Assembly (NCBI GenBank): GCA_021414025.1
Contig: JAIOPG010000003.1
Coordinates: 1-37,746, forward strand
Direction of reading: 5' to 3'
Source: Planctomycetota bacterium
Lineage (GTDB): Bacteria; Planctomycetota; Phycisphaerae; Phycisphaerales; SM1A02
Length of the DNA stretch: 37,746 bases
Shown here: piece after piece, positions 31,204 to 37,746 of the stretch
How the letters are laid out: each line of letters begins with the position of its first letter
Numbering within the stretch: the first letter of the stretch is position 1
The notes under the pieces: generated by a model
What the model saw: only the letters and a program-made list of their open reading frames with translations
What the model was told of the DNA's origin: nothing
Database searches by the model: none
Program-made: the position numbers and the translations under genes

Positions 31204-31222
31204 GTTGAGTGAGTCACTCAAC
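31204..31222. promoter_or_regulatory. 19-bp perfect palindrome, candidate operator
   Basis: GTTGAGTGA and TCACTCAAC are exact reverse complements on either side of one central G (31213). It lies 85 bases upstream of the cupredoxin gene in an intergenic region, where a dimeric regulator could bind. It might equally be the 5' hairpin of a short plus-strand transcript that ends at 31304. Confidence 0.5.
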
Positions 31223-31268
31223 CATGACTTGGCGACGCAACGAATTTCAAAGCGTCCAACCGAGTCTG

Positions 31269-31304
31269 AAGGATCCGGCTCGAGGTGAGCCGGATCCTTT
31301 CATT
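31269..31304. terminator. strong 13-bp hairpin terminator
   Basis: Bases 31269-31281 and 31287-31299 form a perfect 13-bp GC-rich stem with a 5-base loop. On the plus strand TTTCATTTTT follows, a fair T-run, yet no plus-strand gene is upstream; on the minus strand the hairpin comes 20 bases after the stop at 31320 but lacks a T-run. It may end transcription from both sides, or end an unannotated plus-strand RNA. Confidence 0.75.
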
Positions 31305-31319
31305 TTTGCCCGACCTTCT

Positions 31320-31916
31320 TCAAGCCTGGGGCTTCGGCAGAAAGCGATCGCGGTCGACTTTTGCCGCTTCGGGCTCCCTCCCCGCGCAGAGATCGATGAA
31401 CTCGCTCACGCCGTCGGTCGGCGGCAGATCACGCACGGGCTCCACCAGAATTTCGTGAACCAGCCGTGCGTAGAGCTCCCGATCCGAAAGACTGTCCGTG
31501 TGCAGGAGATAGACCCCGAGGTCGCCGAGCGTTTCCACGACCTCCCACAATTTCGCCTGCAGGGCCCGGTCGTCCAGCTCCTCCGGCGGCGCGACGGCGA
31601 TGCCCAGATCAGTGAGCTGCTTCAGATTGCTCGTCATCGGAGCCATCTCGAGGTCGTACACCAGCATCCAATAGAAGCGGTCGGTGCAATCGCCCCGTTG
31701 TGCCGCATCCGCGACCAGCCGGTCAATGGCCTGCTCGCGTTGCTGCGCGGCGTCGCTGCGCAATCCGCCGCGCCGCGCTCTTGGAGGAGGCCGCTCCGGA
31801 ACCGGCCCGCTCGTCGGACGATCTCCTTCGCGACCGGTGTCTTCGCCTTCGCTCGCCAAACCTGCGGTCAATTTCGCCTCCGAAGCGGCGGAACCCGATG
31901 CTTTGAGCGCGACCAT
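31320..31916 (-). CDS. conserved hypothetical protein
   Basis: A 198-residue cytoplasmic protein. The first 60 residues are low-complexity and charged (EGEDTGREGDRPTSGPVPER), followed by a compact helical domain with RGDCTDRFYWMLVYDLEMAP, SNLKQLTDLGIAVAPPEELD, LWEVVETLGDLGVYLLHTDS and LSDRELYARLVHEIL. I do not recognise the family, although the domain has the look of a conserved one. AAAGGAGG six bases before ATG 31916 is the best ribosome binding site in the window and fixes the start, against an in-frame ATG at 31943. A hairpin terminator lies directly downstream. Confidence 0.8.
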   Translation of the reverse strand: MVALKASGSAASEAKLTAGLASEGEDTGREGDRPTSGPVPERPPPRARRGGLRSDAAQQREQAIDRLVADAAQRGDCTDRFYWMLVYDLEMAPMTSNLKQLTDLGIAVAPPEELDDRALQAKLWEVVETLGDLGVYLLHTDSLSDRELYARLVHEILVEPVRDLPPTDGVSEFIDLCAGREPEAAKVDRDRFLPKPQA

Positions 31917-31993
31917 GGGTGGCCTCCTTTCATGAGCACGCACCCTAAAAGGGATCCCGCCGCCGACGCCAATCGCTGCCGATTTTCCGCGAG

Positions 31994-32809
31994 TTATTTT
32001 TGCCCGAGCGCCGCCATCCGCGCCGCGAACCGATCGATCCCCTCGCCATAGCTCATCTTCATTCGGGGCAACTGGAGCGACTGGGGCGGCTCGGCGTCCG
32101 GATCGTCATCCGCGCGGACGGCCATCCGGTATCCCGCCTCGCGCGCCGCCTTCCTCACCCGCTCATCCTGAAGGCCGAAGGGATAGGCGATCGCCTCGAC
32201 GGGATGATGGACGCGGGCTTCAAGGGTCGCCCGGCTCTGCGACATCTCGCGCTCCAGCTGCGCGGGAGGCACATCCACAAGCCGGGGATGGGACAGTGTG
32301 TGCGACTGCACTTCATGGCCGGCGGCCTCCAGCTGCTCCACCTGGTTCCACGACAAGTAACCCGAACCATTGTCCTGGGCGGCGATCGGCCCAGTGTAGA
32401 TGAAGAAAACGCCGCGCATTCCCCGCGGCTCAAGCTGCGTCCGGGCGATCTCCAAATGCTCCGCCCATCCGTCATCGAAGGTGAGCATCACTGAGTTCGG
32501 GGGAGGATCGATGTGATTCGCCTCGCAGGCCAGCAATTCCCGGAAGGTGATGGTGTGATAGTGATGAGCCGTCAGCCAATCCAACTGCGCCGAAAAATCC
32601 TCCGGCAGCACCACCCAGGGAGCCCAATCCGCCTTGGCCGGCCCCCAATTCCCCACATGGTGGTACATCAGGATGGGAATGATGACCTTGCGTCGCGGTC
32701 GTTCCGCGAAGCGTGACCATGGATACAGCATCGCGATCATGACGAGCGCCAGCAGCAATGAACCGGCGTGGTTCGCAAGGCGGCTTCGCGTCTGATCCAC
32801 TTGACTCAT
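31994..32809 (-). CDS. membrane-anchored polysaccharide deacetylase (CE4)
   Basis: A 271-residue protein with one N-terminal membrane segment (residues 15-30) and the NodB domain outside. CE4 motifs: MLTFDDGWAEH (Asp112, Asp113 pair), HEVQSHTLSHPRL (metal ligands His170 and His174) and AYPFGLQDERV. PILMYHHVG at 46-54 is the usual lead-in of this subgroup (IcaB/PgaB-like and PdaA-like). Substrate could be peptidoglycan or an exopolysaccharide; there are no polysaccharide synthesis genes nearby. ATG 32809 is chosen; ATG 32827 with a GGGGG upstream is also possible. A 77-base gap separates it from the following hypothetical gene. Confidence 0.9.
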   Translation of the reverse strand: MSQVDQTRSRLANHAGSLLLALVMIAMLYPWSRFAERPRRKVIIPILMYHHVGNWGPAKADWAPWVVLPEDFSAQLDWLTAHHYHTITFRELLACEANHIDPPPNSVMLTFDDGWAEHLEIARTQLEPRGMRGVFFIYTGPIAAQDNGSGYLSWNQVEQLEAAGHEVQSHTLSHPRLVDVPPAQLEREMSQSRATLEARVHHPVEAIAYPFGLQDERVRKAAREAGYRMAVRADDDPDAEPPQSLQLPRMKMSYGEGIDRFAARMAALGQK

Positions 32810-32927
32810 GCGGGCAGTGTGAACCATTCCCGCCCCCAGTGAAAGCGATGCCTTCCTCAACCCTGATCCGAATGGTCATGAGCGGATCGGGCTTGTCCGT
32901 TCACGAAGAAACGGGGAGCATGAATCC

Positions 32928-33308
32928 ATGCGGCTCACCCATGTCACTCTGGTGATTGAGGACCTTGAGCGAAGCGTGGCCTTCTACGAATCCGTGCTTG
33001 GAGCGGTGGTTCAGCGGCGAACCACTCACGCCGAGTTGCGGCTGGGCGATTGCCGACTGGCCCTTTGCACCCGCCAAGTTCTCGATGCTTTTGTCGGAGT
33101 TCCCATGCCCCCTCCAGACGGAAAAACAGTGGGTGGCGTCGTCAGCATTGCCCTCGTTTCCGAAGTTGAATTGAACCAAATCATCGACCGGGCCAAGGGT
33201 TGCGGCGGCCGAGTGCTCAAACACCCGTTCACACCTGAGTGGGGCGGCCGTTCCGCCTGGATCGGTGACCCCGACGGCCATTGGGTTGAATTTACCGTTC
33301 GAAAATAA
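32928..33308 (+). CDS. VOC-family (glyoxalase/bleomycin-resistance-like) protein
   Basis: A 126-residue single-domain protein with two beta-alpha-beta-beta-beta halves: MRLTHVTLVIEDLERSVAFY begins the first, GGVVSIALVSEVELNQIIDR the second, and WGGRSAWIGDPDGHWVEFTV closes the fold. His5 and Glu122 are at the places where VOC enzymes bind a metal ion; the reaction cannot be told from sequence. It starts 118 bases from the divergent deacetylase gene and is followed by the structured region upstream of the PEP-CTERM gene. Confidence 0.85.
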   Translation: MRLTHVTLVIEDLERSVAFYESVLGAVVQRRTTHAELRLGDCRLALCTRQVLDAFVGVPMPPPDGKTVGGVVSIALVSEVELNQIIDRAKGCGGRVLKHPFTPEWGGRSAWIGDPDGHWVEFTVRK

Positions 33309-33320
33309 AGTCCGAGATTC

Positions 33321-33432
33321 ACTTGAAAAAGCGGTGTTTCTGATGGCTCTTCAGCCATCGACACCCGGGAAATCAAGTCAAAATTTGGAATTTTCAAGAA
33401 AAGTTCTTGCCTCCCTCCGCTTTGGGGGCAAG
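33321..33432 (+). promoter_or_regulatory. structured leader upstream of the PEP-CTERM-like gene
   Basis: Three hairpins follow one another in an AT-richer intergenic region. The first is long and interrupted: ACTTGA/TCAAGT (33321-33326, 33373-33378), GGTGT/ACACC (33332-33336, 33361-33365) and GATGGCT/AGCCATC around a CTTC loop (33342-33359). The second is CAAGAA/TTCTTG (33395-33409). The third pairs 33406-33414 with 33424-33432 (one G-U pair) and shares CTTG with the second, so these two exclude each other. No T-run follows. It may be a 5' leader, the end of the VOC transcript, or both. Confidence 0.5.
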
Positions 33433-33515
33433 TTATCGATGCGTTGGGCTCCCTTTAACCGCCCCACGCGATTGTTCCCTTTTCGCTTCCCTTTCAGACA
33501 CAAGGAATTTCCATC

Positions 33516-34241
33516 ATGAAGTCAAGTCTCATTGCCGTCGGTCTCTGCTCAATCGTGGCATCAACAGCCTCAGCCGCTGTTGTCGCCGCCTGGGATTTCC
33601 AGACCACATCCAATGGCGGAACAGCCATCGCTGCATCCCCCACCTGCCCAAAGGCATTCATTGCCAACTTCGGTTCCGGCAACCTGTATCTGGACGGAAC
33701 CAATGGTTCAAGCAACTTCTTCCAGCCGGCCACAGGTTCGACCAACACAGAAATTAACGCCTTCGGCGGCACTGCTCTCAATGCGAGCGGCGGCATGTCG
33801 ACAGTAACGACCAGTCCAGCCGCACTGGCGGTTGTCGGCGGTGCATCCACTGCTGCCAACGGCAAGTCGATGGTCTTCAAGTTCAGCATGTCCGGCATGG
33901 GCAACCTTGGCGTGACGTATGCGGTGCAGAAGACTGGAACGGGTTTCAGTACCCAACAATGGGATTACAGCACCGACGGGACCAACTGGTTCGCCGCTGC
34001 CACAGTGACCGGAATGCAAGCAAATTTCGCATTGGGCACGGGCACGATCACTTCGCTGGGAGTCGCGACCGGCTTGGATAATGCAGCGACCGCTTACATG
34101 CGGGTCACCTTCACCGGAGCGACCAATGCAACCGGCAACAATCGCATGGACAACTTCATCTTCAATGCAGACGCGGTTCCTGCCCCTGGTGCAGTGGCCT
34201 TGGTCGGCTTGGCCGGCCTTGTGAGCCGTCGTCGTCGCTGA
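33516..34241 (+). CDS. secreted PEP-CTERM-like protein
   Basis: A 241-residue exported protein. A signal peptide ends ASAAV. The mature part is Ala/Gly/Thr/Ser-rich and beta-like (AAWDFQTTSNGGT, MVFKFSMSGMGNLGVTYAVQ, QQWDYSTDGTNWFAAATVTG, AYMRVTFTGAT). The C-terminus VPAPGAVALVGLAGLVSRRRR is the planctomycete variant of the PEP-CTERM signal: a Pro-containing motif, hydrophobic helix and Arg cluster, recognised elsewhere by exosortase and pointing to surface sorting. AAGGAA lies eight bases before ATG 33516. Function is unknown; many such proteins are extracellular matrix or surface components. A strong terminator follows. Confidence 0.9.
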   Translation: MKSSLIAVGLCSIVASTASAAVVAAWDFQTTSNGGTAIAASPTCPKAFIANFGSGNLYLDGTNGSSNFFQPATGSTNTEINAFGGTALNASGGMSTVTTSPAALAVVGGASTAANGKSMVFKFSMSGMGNLGVTYAVQKTGTGFSTQQWDYSTDGTNWFAAATVTGMQANFALGTGTITSLGVATGLDNAATAYMRVTFTGATNATGNNRMDNFIFNADAVPAPGAVALVGLAGLVSRRRR

Positions 34242-34273
34242 AGCAAGGGATTGTCACTCTGATTTGACTTCGA

Positions 34274-34306
34274 CAGCGCCGCCTTCGGGCGGCGTTGTTC
34301 TTTTTC
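34274..34306 (+). terminator. rho-independent terminator of the PEP-CTERM-like gene
   Basis: CAGCGCCGCC and GGCGGCGTTG (34274-34283, 34288-34297) form a stem closed by the very stable TTCG tetraloop, followed by TTCTTTTTC. It comes 33 bases after the stop at 34241. Confidence 0.92.
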
Positions 34307-34357
34307 ACTCATGACAGGGCGTCCTTGGCGGACGTTCGTCGACTAACTTTGGCATCC

Positions 34358-34567
34358 ATGTCCAACTCCATGCTCGTGATCGCTTTCACCTTTTTGAGCA
34401 TGGGAGCGGTCGCGGTCCTGATGTGGAAACTCGTGCAGAAGCAGGAGCAGCAAGACCCGGATTTCGAGCAGAAGCTGGCGGCGGACGATCGCCGGGCCCG
34501 AGCGAATCGACAGGCCGCATCCAAGGCCGCCTCGCCAAAGCCGGCGGATCCGCAGGGCAAGAAGTAG
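34358..34567 (+). CDS. small single-pass membrane protein
   Basis: A 69-residue protein: MSNSMLVIAFTFLSMGAVAV forms one membrane helix that continues to Trp23, followed by a charged cytoplasmic-type tail rich in Gln, Lys, Asp and Ala (KQEQQDPDFEQKLAADDRRA) ending PADPQGKK. Nothing identifies its role. ATG 34358 is chosen because it puts the helix at the N-terminus; the frame extends upstream into the terminator. It converges with the amidase gene 60 bases away. Confidence 0.6.
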   Translation: MSNSMLVIAFTFLSMGAVAVLMWKLVQKQEQQDPDFEQKLAADDRRARANRQAASKAASPKPADPQGKK

Positions 34568-34627
34568 ACGAACGACCGTCTCAGGCCACTGGCATTCGTG
34601 AATTCAGATTGTGGGAGGCAGGCTCAT

Positions 34628-35416
34628 TCAAGCCATTGCCTGGCCAAGATGCTCGCGAAGCGTGAGCCGCTTCATGCGCATCTGCCGCATTTCCGACTGC
34701 AGGCTCTGGCCGGGGCAGGCCGTGTGGGCTGAGGCCCATTCCTGGTGGGTCTTCACCCGGGACACCGAGACGCCGTACTTGTTCATCATGACGTTGAGCA
34801 CCTTTTCAAGCGCCGCGATCTGCTCGGGACTGGGGCTTTGCTCGTCGAAATTGCCCAGGCAGCAGATGCCCAGATTGCCCTCGTTGCAGTCCTTGACGTG
34901 GGCACCCTGCCACTTGATGTCCCGGGCCTCCCAGACGCGACCGCCGCGGTCCACCACATAGTGGTAGCCGATGTCCCCCCATCCCTTGCCGCGGTGGCCC
35001 GTGCGAATCAGCTCCAGGCGAGCCGCGCTGGAGCGCTCATCCTTGGCCAAAAAGGGGCTCATGCCGTCGTGGTGCACCGTGATGTACTTCACGGGAAGCA
35101 TGGGATTCATCAAGGCCACCGCCGGAGTGCCGGAACTCGGGCACCAACCCTCGCGATCCAGGATGAAGGTCATATTTTTGGGCTTGGGAGACTTGACCGC
35201 CGTGGTCGTGGGGGCGGTGGGAGTGGTGTTTTTCAGTTCCGGCCAAACGGGATCGGGAAGGCGCGTCGACTTGTTCGGCGTCGCGCAGCCCGCGGCGAAG
35301 AGCAGTCCAAGCGACAGAAATCCCCGGCGGCTCTTGAGCGCCGATGCCAAGCCGGCGGCGCGACTGCCGGGAGGAATTTCGCGCGCCGGATCAGGGTTGT
35401 GGGAGTCGCAGCACAT
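34628..35416 (-). CDS. N-acetylmuramoyl-L-alanine amidase (PGRP/Amidase_2), Tat-type lipoprotein
   Basis: A 262-residue protein expected to cleave the bond between MurNAc and L-Ala in peptidoglycan. The N-terminus carries SRRGFLSLGLLFAAGCATP: a twin-arginine motif (Arg30-Arg31) running into a lipobox with Cys44, so export by Tat and lipidation are likely. After a Thr/Pro linker the PGRP fold shows ITVHHDGMS (His115), GKGWGDIGYHYVVDRGGRVW, and THQEWASAHTACPG (His224, Cys234); these three are the expected zinc ligands. The 28 residues before the Tat motif (MCCDSHNPDP) are unusually long and hydrophilic, so the true start may lie further in; no ribosome binding site settles it. Confidence 0.9.
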   Translation of the reverse strand: MCCDSHNPDPAREIPPGSRAAGLASALKSRRGFLSLGLLFAAGCATPNKSTRLPDPVWPELKNTTPTAPTTTAVKSPKPKNMTFILDREGWCPSSGTPAVALMNPMLPVKYITVHHDGMSPFLAKDERSSAARLELIRTGHRGKGWGDIGYHYVVDRGGRVWEARDIKWQGAHVKDCNEGNLGICCLGNFDEQSPSPEQIAALEKVLNVMMNKYGVSVSRVKTHQEWASAHTACPGQSLQSEMRQMRMKRLTLREHLGQAMA

Positions 35417-35495
35417 TCAGGAAAGCCCGCTTTCAATCGGTCAAAAACAAACCAACGCAATAGACTTTACGGAACAAAATTGGATTCGTAGACAC

Positions 35496-35575
35496 CGGGC
35501 GAAATTTTAGTCAAAAAGTGCTCGAAAATTTCGCCCGATTCGAGTCCGACTTTTTTCAAGTTGGTGCGGACTTTT
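35496..35575 (+). promoter_or_regulatory. overlapping inverted repeats upstream of gyrB
   Basis: In the 309-base gap 35417-35725, CGGGCGAAATTTT (35496-35508) pairs perfectly with 35525-35537 across a 16-base loop. The second arm overlaps CTCGAA/TTCGAG (35521-35526, 35539-35544), which is followed by TTTTTT at 35551-35556, and that in turn overlaps AGTCCG/CGGACT (35543-35548, 35567-35572) followed by TTTT. The alternating, T-flanked stems look like an attenuator or a cruciform-prone control region. A TTGACC (35597) and TAGACT (35623) are 20 bases apart, too far for a standard promoter. I see no DnaA boxes in the gap and no strong ribosome binding site for gyrB. Confidence 0.5.
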
Positions 35576-35725
35576 GCACTGGAAAATAGGGCTGATTTGA
35601 CCATGGGAGGCGGCTTTTTTGGTAGACTGAGCCACCTGAAAAAATGGTCGGTCGGAGCGAAGGTTTTCGACCCGAACGGCCATGGCTCCAGGCCTACGTT
35701 AAGGCTCAATTTCACCGTGCCAAGC

Positions 35726-37746
35726 ATGACCAAACAAGACAAGACTCCAGCGATCACCGACACCTCCGAGGGCTCCTACAACTCCGATTCCATCCAGGTG
35801 CTTGAGGGCCTCGACGCCATCCGCAAACGGCCCGGCATGTATGTGGGCGGCACCGGATTGGAAGGCCTGCACCACCTGGTCTACGAGTGCGTGGACAACG
35901 CCATCGACGAGGCCATGGCGGGCTACGCCACCAATGTCACCGTGCTGCTGGGTGTAGATGGAAGCTGCACGGTGGGCGACGACGGCCGTGGCATGCCGGT
36001 CGATCCGATGAAGCACGAAAATCCCGCCATCAACGGGCGCCCCGCGGTCGAAGTGATCCTGACCGAGGTGCACGCCGGCGGAAAGTTCGACAGCGGCGCG
36101 TACAAGGTATCGGGCGGCCTGCACGGCGTCGGCGTGAAGTGCGTGAACGCGCTGAGCGAATGGACCGAGGTGCAAGTCTCCAAGGAGACCGCGCTCTACA
36201 AGATCGCCTTCGCGCGCGGCGAAGTGTCGGAACCGCTGCACGTGGTCGAGAAGCGCAAGGGCGGCAAGACCGGAACCCGCATCTCCTTCAAGCCCGACCC
36301 GACGATCTTCCCTGACACCACGCTGCGCTACGACGTTCTGCAGCACCGGCTGCGCGAGCTGGCCTACCTGAACCCCGGCGTCCACATCCGGCTGCTCGAC
36401 GAGCGCGTCGACGCGCAGGGCCAGCAGCGCGACGAGACCTTCCACGACGAGACCGGCATCGGCGGATACGTGAAGTTCATGAACGCCTCCAAAAACTGCA
36501 TGAGCTCGGTGATGGCGGTGCGGCGCGAGGACCCGGAGACGGGCATGCGCTGCGAGCTGGCGCTCCAATACACCGACGGCATTCCGGAAATCCTGCTGGC
36601 CTTCGGCAACAACATTCCCAACCGCGACGGCGGCACGCACGTCACCGGCTTCCGCAAGTCGCTCACCACGGTGATCAACGGCTACGGCCGACGGATGGGT
36701 CTTTTCCGGGAAAAAGACTTCATTCCCACGGGCGAGGATCTGCGCGAGGGATTGACGGCGGTGGTGAGCGTGAAGCTGGCCAACCCGACCTTCAACAATC
36801 AGACCAAGGAAAAGCTGCTCAATCCCGAGGTCGAGACCTTCGTCAGCGCCGCGGTGACCGAGCAGCTGGGCGCCTGGCTCGAGGAGAACCCGGCTGAGGC
36901 AAAGCTGATCGTGAACCGCGCCAAGCTGGCGGCCGAAGCCCGCGAGGCGGCCCGCAAGGCCCGCGACCTGATCAAGCGCAAGGGGGCCCTGGACTCCGGC
37001 GGCATGCCGCACAAGCTCTCGGATTGCTCGAGCAACGACGTGGAGAAGACCGAGCTCTTCATCGTCGAGGGCGACTCCGCAGGCGGAAGCGCCAAGGGCG
37101 GCCGCGACCATGTGCACCAGGCCATCCTGCCGCTGCGCGGAAAGCTGCTCAACGTGGAGAAGGCCCGACTGGACAAGGTGCTGGGCTTCGAGGAAATCCG
37201 CACGCTCATCCAGGCGCTGCAATGCGGCATCCGCGAGGACTTCGACGCCTCCAAGATCCGCTATGGCCGCATCATCATCATGACCGACGCCGACGTCGAC
37301 GGAGCCCACATCCGCACCCTCCTGCTCACTTTTTTCTATCGGCAGATGCCGCAGATCGTTGAGCGAGGCTATCTCTACATCGCCCAACCGCCGCTCTATA
37401 AGGCCAAGCGGGGCAAGAGCGAAAAATACCTCAAGGACGAGGGCCTGCTCGAGGAATACCTGATCGAATTGGGCGTGGAAGACTTAAAGCTTAAGTCCAA
37501 AAAAACCGAGGTCAACGGCAAGGCCCTTTCGGGACTGACCCGCACCTTGAGCAAATACGATAAGATCCTGAACGGAATGCGGCAAAAGGCCGACCCTCGG
37601 CTCATCGATGCCTTGATCACGGCCACGGATTTCTCGGTGGAAACCTTGAAAAATCCAAAAAAAATGGACCTCGAATCCGACAAGCTGGCGACCTTCTTGA
37701 CGCGATTTTACCCTGAATTGAAAGACTTCGGCTTGGACACCGAAAA
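35726..37746 (+). CDS. gyrB: DNA gyrase subunit B (3' end outside window)
   Basis: ATPase subunit of type II topoisomerase that introduces negative supercoils with GyrA. 673 codons are present before the frame runs off the right edge. GHKL ATP-binding elements: YECVDNAIDEAMAG, VGDDGRGMPVD, SGGLHGVGVKCVNALS; transducer region FNNQTKEKLLNPEV; TOPRIM motifs IVEGDSAGGSAKGGRD and IIIMTDADVDGAHIRTLLL. After PPLYKAKRGKSEKYLKDEGL the chain continues into the insertion domain found in E. coli-type GyrB rather than passing directly to the tail as in Gram-positives. ATG 35726 gives the usual short polar N-terminus before the IQVLEGLDAIRKRPGMYVG block. Confusion with ParE is possible in principle, but the insertion favours GyrB. 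Confidence 0.95.
   Translation, partial: MTKQDKTPAITDTSEGSYNSDSIQVLEGLDAIRKRPGMYVGGTGLEGLHHLVYECVDNAIDEAMAGYATNVTVLLGVDGSCTVGDDGRGMPVDPMKHENPAINGRPAVEVILTEVHAGGKFDSGAYKVSGGLHGVGVKCVNALSEWTEVQVSKETALYKIAFARGEVSEPLHVVEKRKGGKTGTRISFKPDPTIFPDTTLRYDVLQHRLRELAYLNPGVHIRLLDERVDAQGQQRDETFHDETGIGGYVKFMNASKNCMSSVMAVRREDPETGMRCELALQYTDGIPEILLAFGNNIPNRDGGTHVTGFRKSLTTVINGYGRRMGLFREKDFIPTGEDLREGLTAVVSVKLANPTFNNQTKEKLLNPEVETFVSAAVTEQLGAWLEENPAEAKLIVNRAKLAAEAREAARKARDLIKRKGALDSGGMPHKLSDCSSNDVEKTELFIVEGDSAGGSAKGGRDHVHQAILPLRGKLLNVEKARLDKVLGFEEIRTLIQALQCGIREDFDASKIRYGRIIIMTDADVDGAHIRTLLLTFFYRQMPQIVERGYLYIAQPPLYKAKRGKSEKYLKDEGLLEEYLIELGVEDLKLKSKKTEVNGKALSGLTRTLSKYDKILNGMRQKADPRLIDALITATDFSVETLKNPKKMDLESDKLATFLTRFYPELKDFGLDTE

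Noticed and set aside
33321-33378. Fluoride (crcB) riboswitch
   Set aside because: GATGG and a central hairpin are present, but the second conserved CTGATG block and pseudoknot partner are missing, and the downstream gene is a surface protein.
35417-35725. Replication origin beside gyrB
   Set aside because: No DnaA-box cluster, and dnaA, dnaN or recF are not adjacent on the left side.

Overview
The window looks like a chromosomal segment of a high-GC Planctomycetota bacterium, most likely of the Phycisphaerae/Phycisphaerales type. The main reasons are a secreted protein ending in a PAPGA-hydrophobic-RRRR sorting tail at 33516-34241, a secreted protease closed by a dockerin-like pair of EF-hand repeats at 15837-17999, many large secreted or lipid-anchored proteins without recognisable homologues, and a P1B-4 metal ATPase and gyrB with ordinary Gram-negative features. 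Taxonomy is inferred from these protein signatures; no rRNA is present.

Left edge (1-1054): this appears to be the right end of an integrated element. Bases 723-764 are the 3' part of a tRNA-Gly(GCC) gene, from anticodon loop to discriminator, with no 5' half, followed by a terminator; this is the usual form of an attR scar. On the minus strand the same bases are read in frame into an orphan tail (496-765) that resembles the C-terminal extension of planctomycete tyrosine integrases. Next come three 40-bp direct repeats and an inverted copy.

1055-8261: adenine deaminase (minus), a secreted protein of unknown function (plus), an MscS channel fused to a cyclic-nucleotide-binding domain (minus), a DsrE-like lipoprotein (plus), and a WspA-like chemoreceptor (minus).

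8380-15654 (all minus): a five-gene envelope cluster in transcription order: a double-CsgG/PEGA secreted protein, a COG3014-type lipoprotein, a YcfL-like lipoprotein, an LpoB-like lipoprotein, and a 770-residue coiled-coil protein. This is the most system-like block of the window.

15837-24720: secreted trypsin-like protease and NagZ (plus); the translationally coupled aguB-aguA-thrE operon (minus, agmatine to putrescine plus a ThrE-type exporter); a small membrane protein (plus); an FG-GAP-like secreted protein and a PPC-decarboxylase-like flavoprotein (minus).

24814-31118: a P1B-4 metal ATPase (plus), converging with a minus-strand run of secreted cupredoxin, outer-membrane beta-barrel, lipoprotein and NAD-type malic enzyme, with overlapping or nearly overlapping junctions.

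31119-37746: a conserved hypothetical protein, a membrane-anchored polysaccharide deacetylase, a VOC protein, the PEP-CTERM-like protein with a structured leader, a small membrane protein, a Tat-type lipoprotein amidase, and the start of gyrB, which runs off the right edge and is preceded by overlapping inverted repeats. Genes for peptidoglycan turnover or control (LpoB, NagZ, amidase, possibly the deacetylase) recur across the window.
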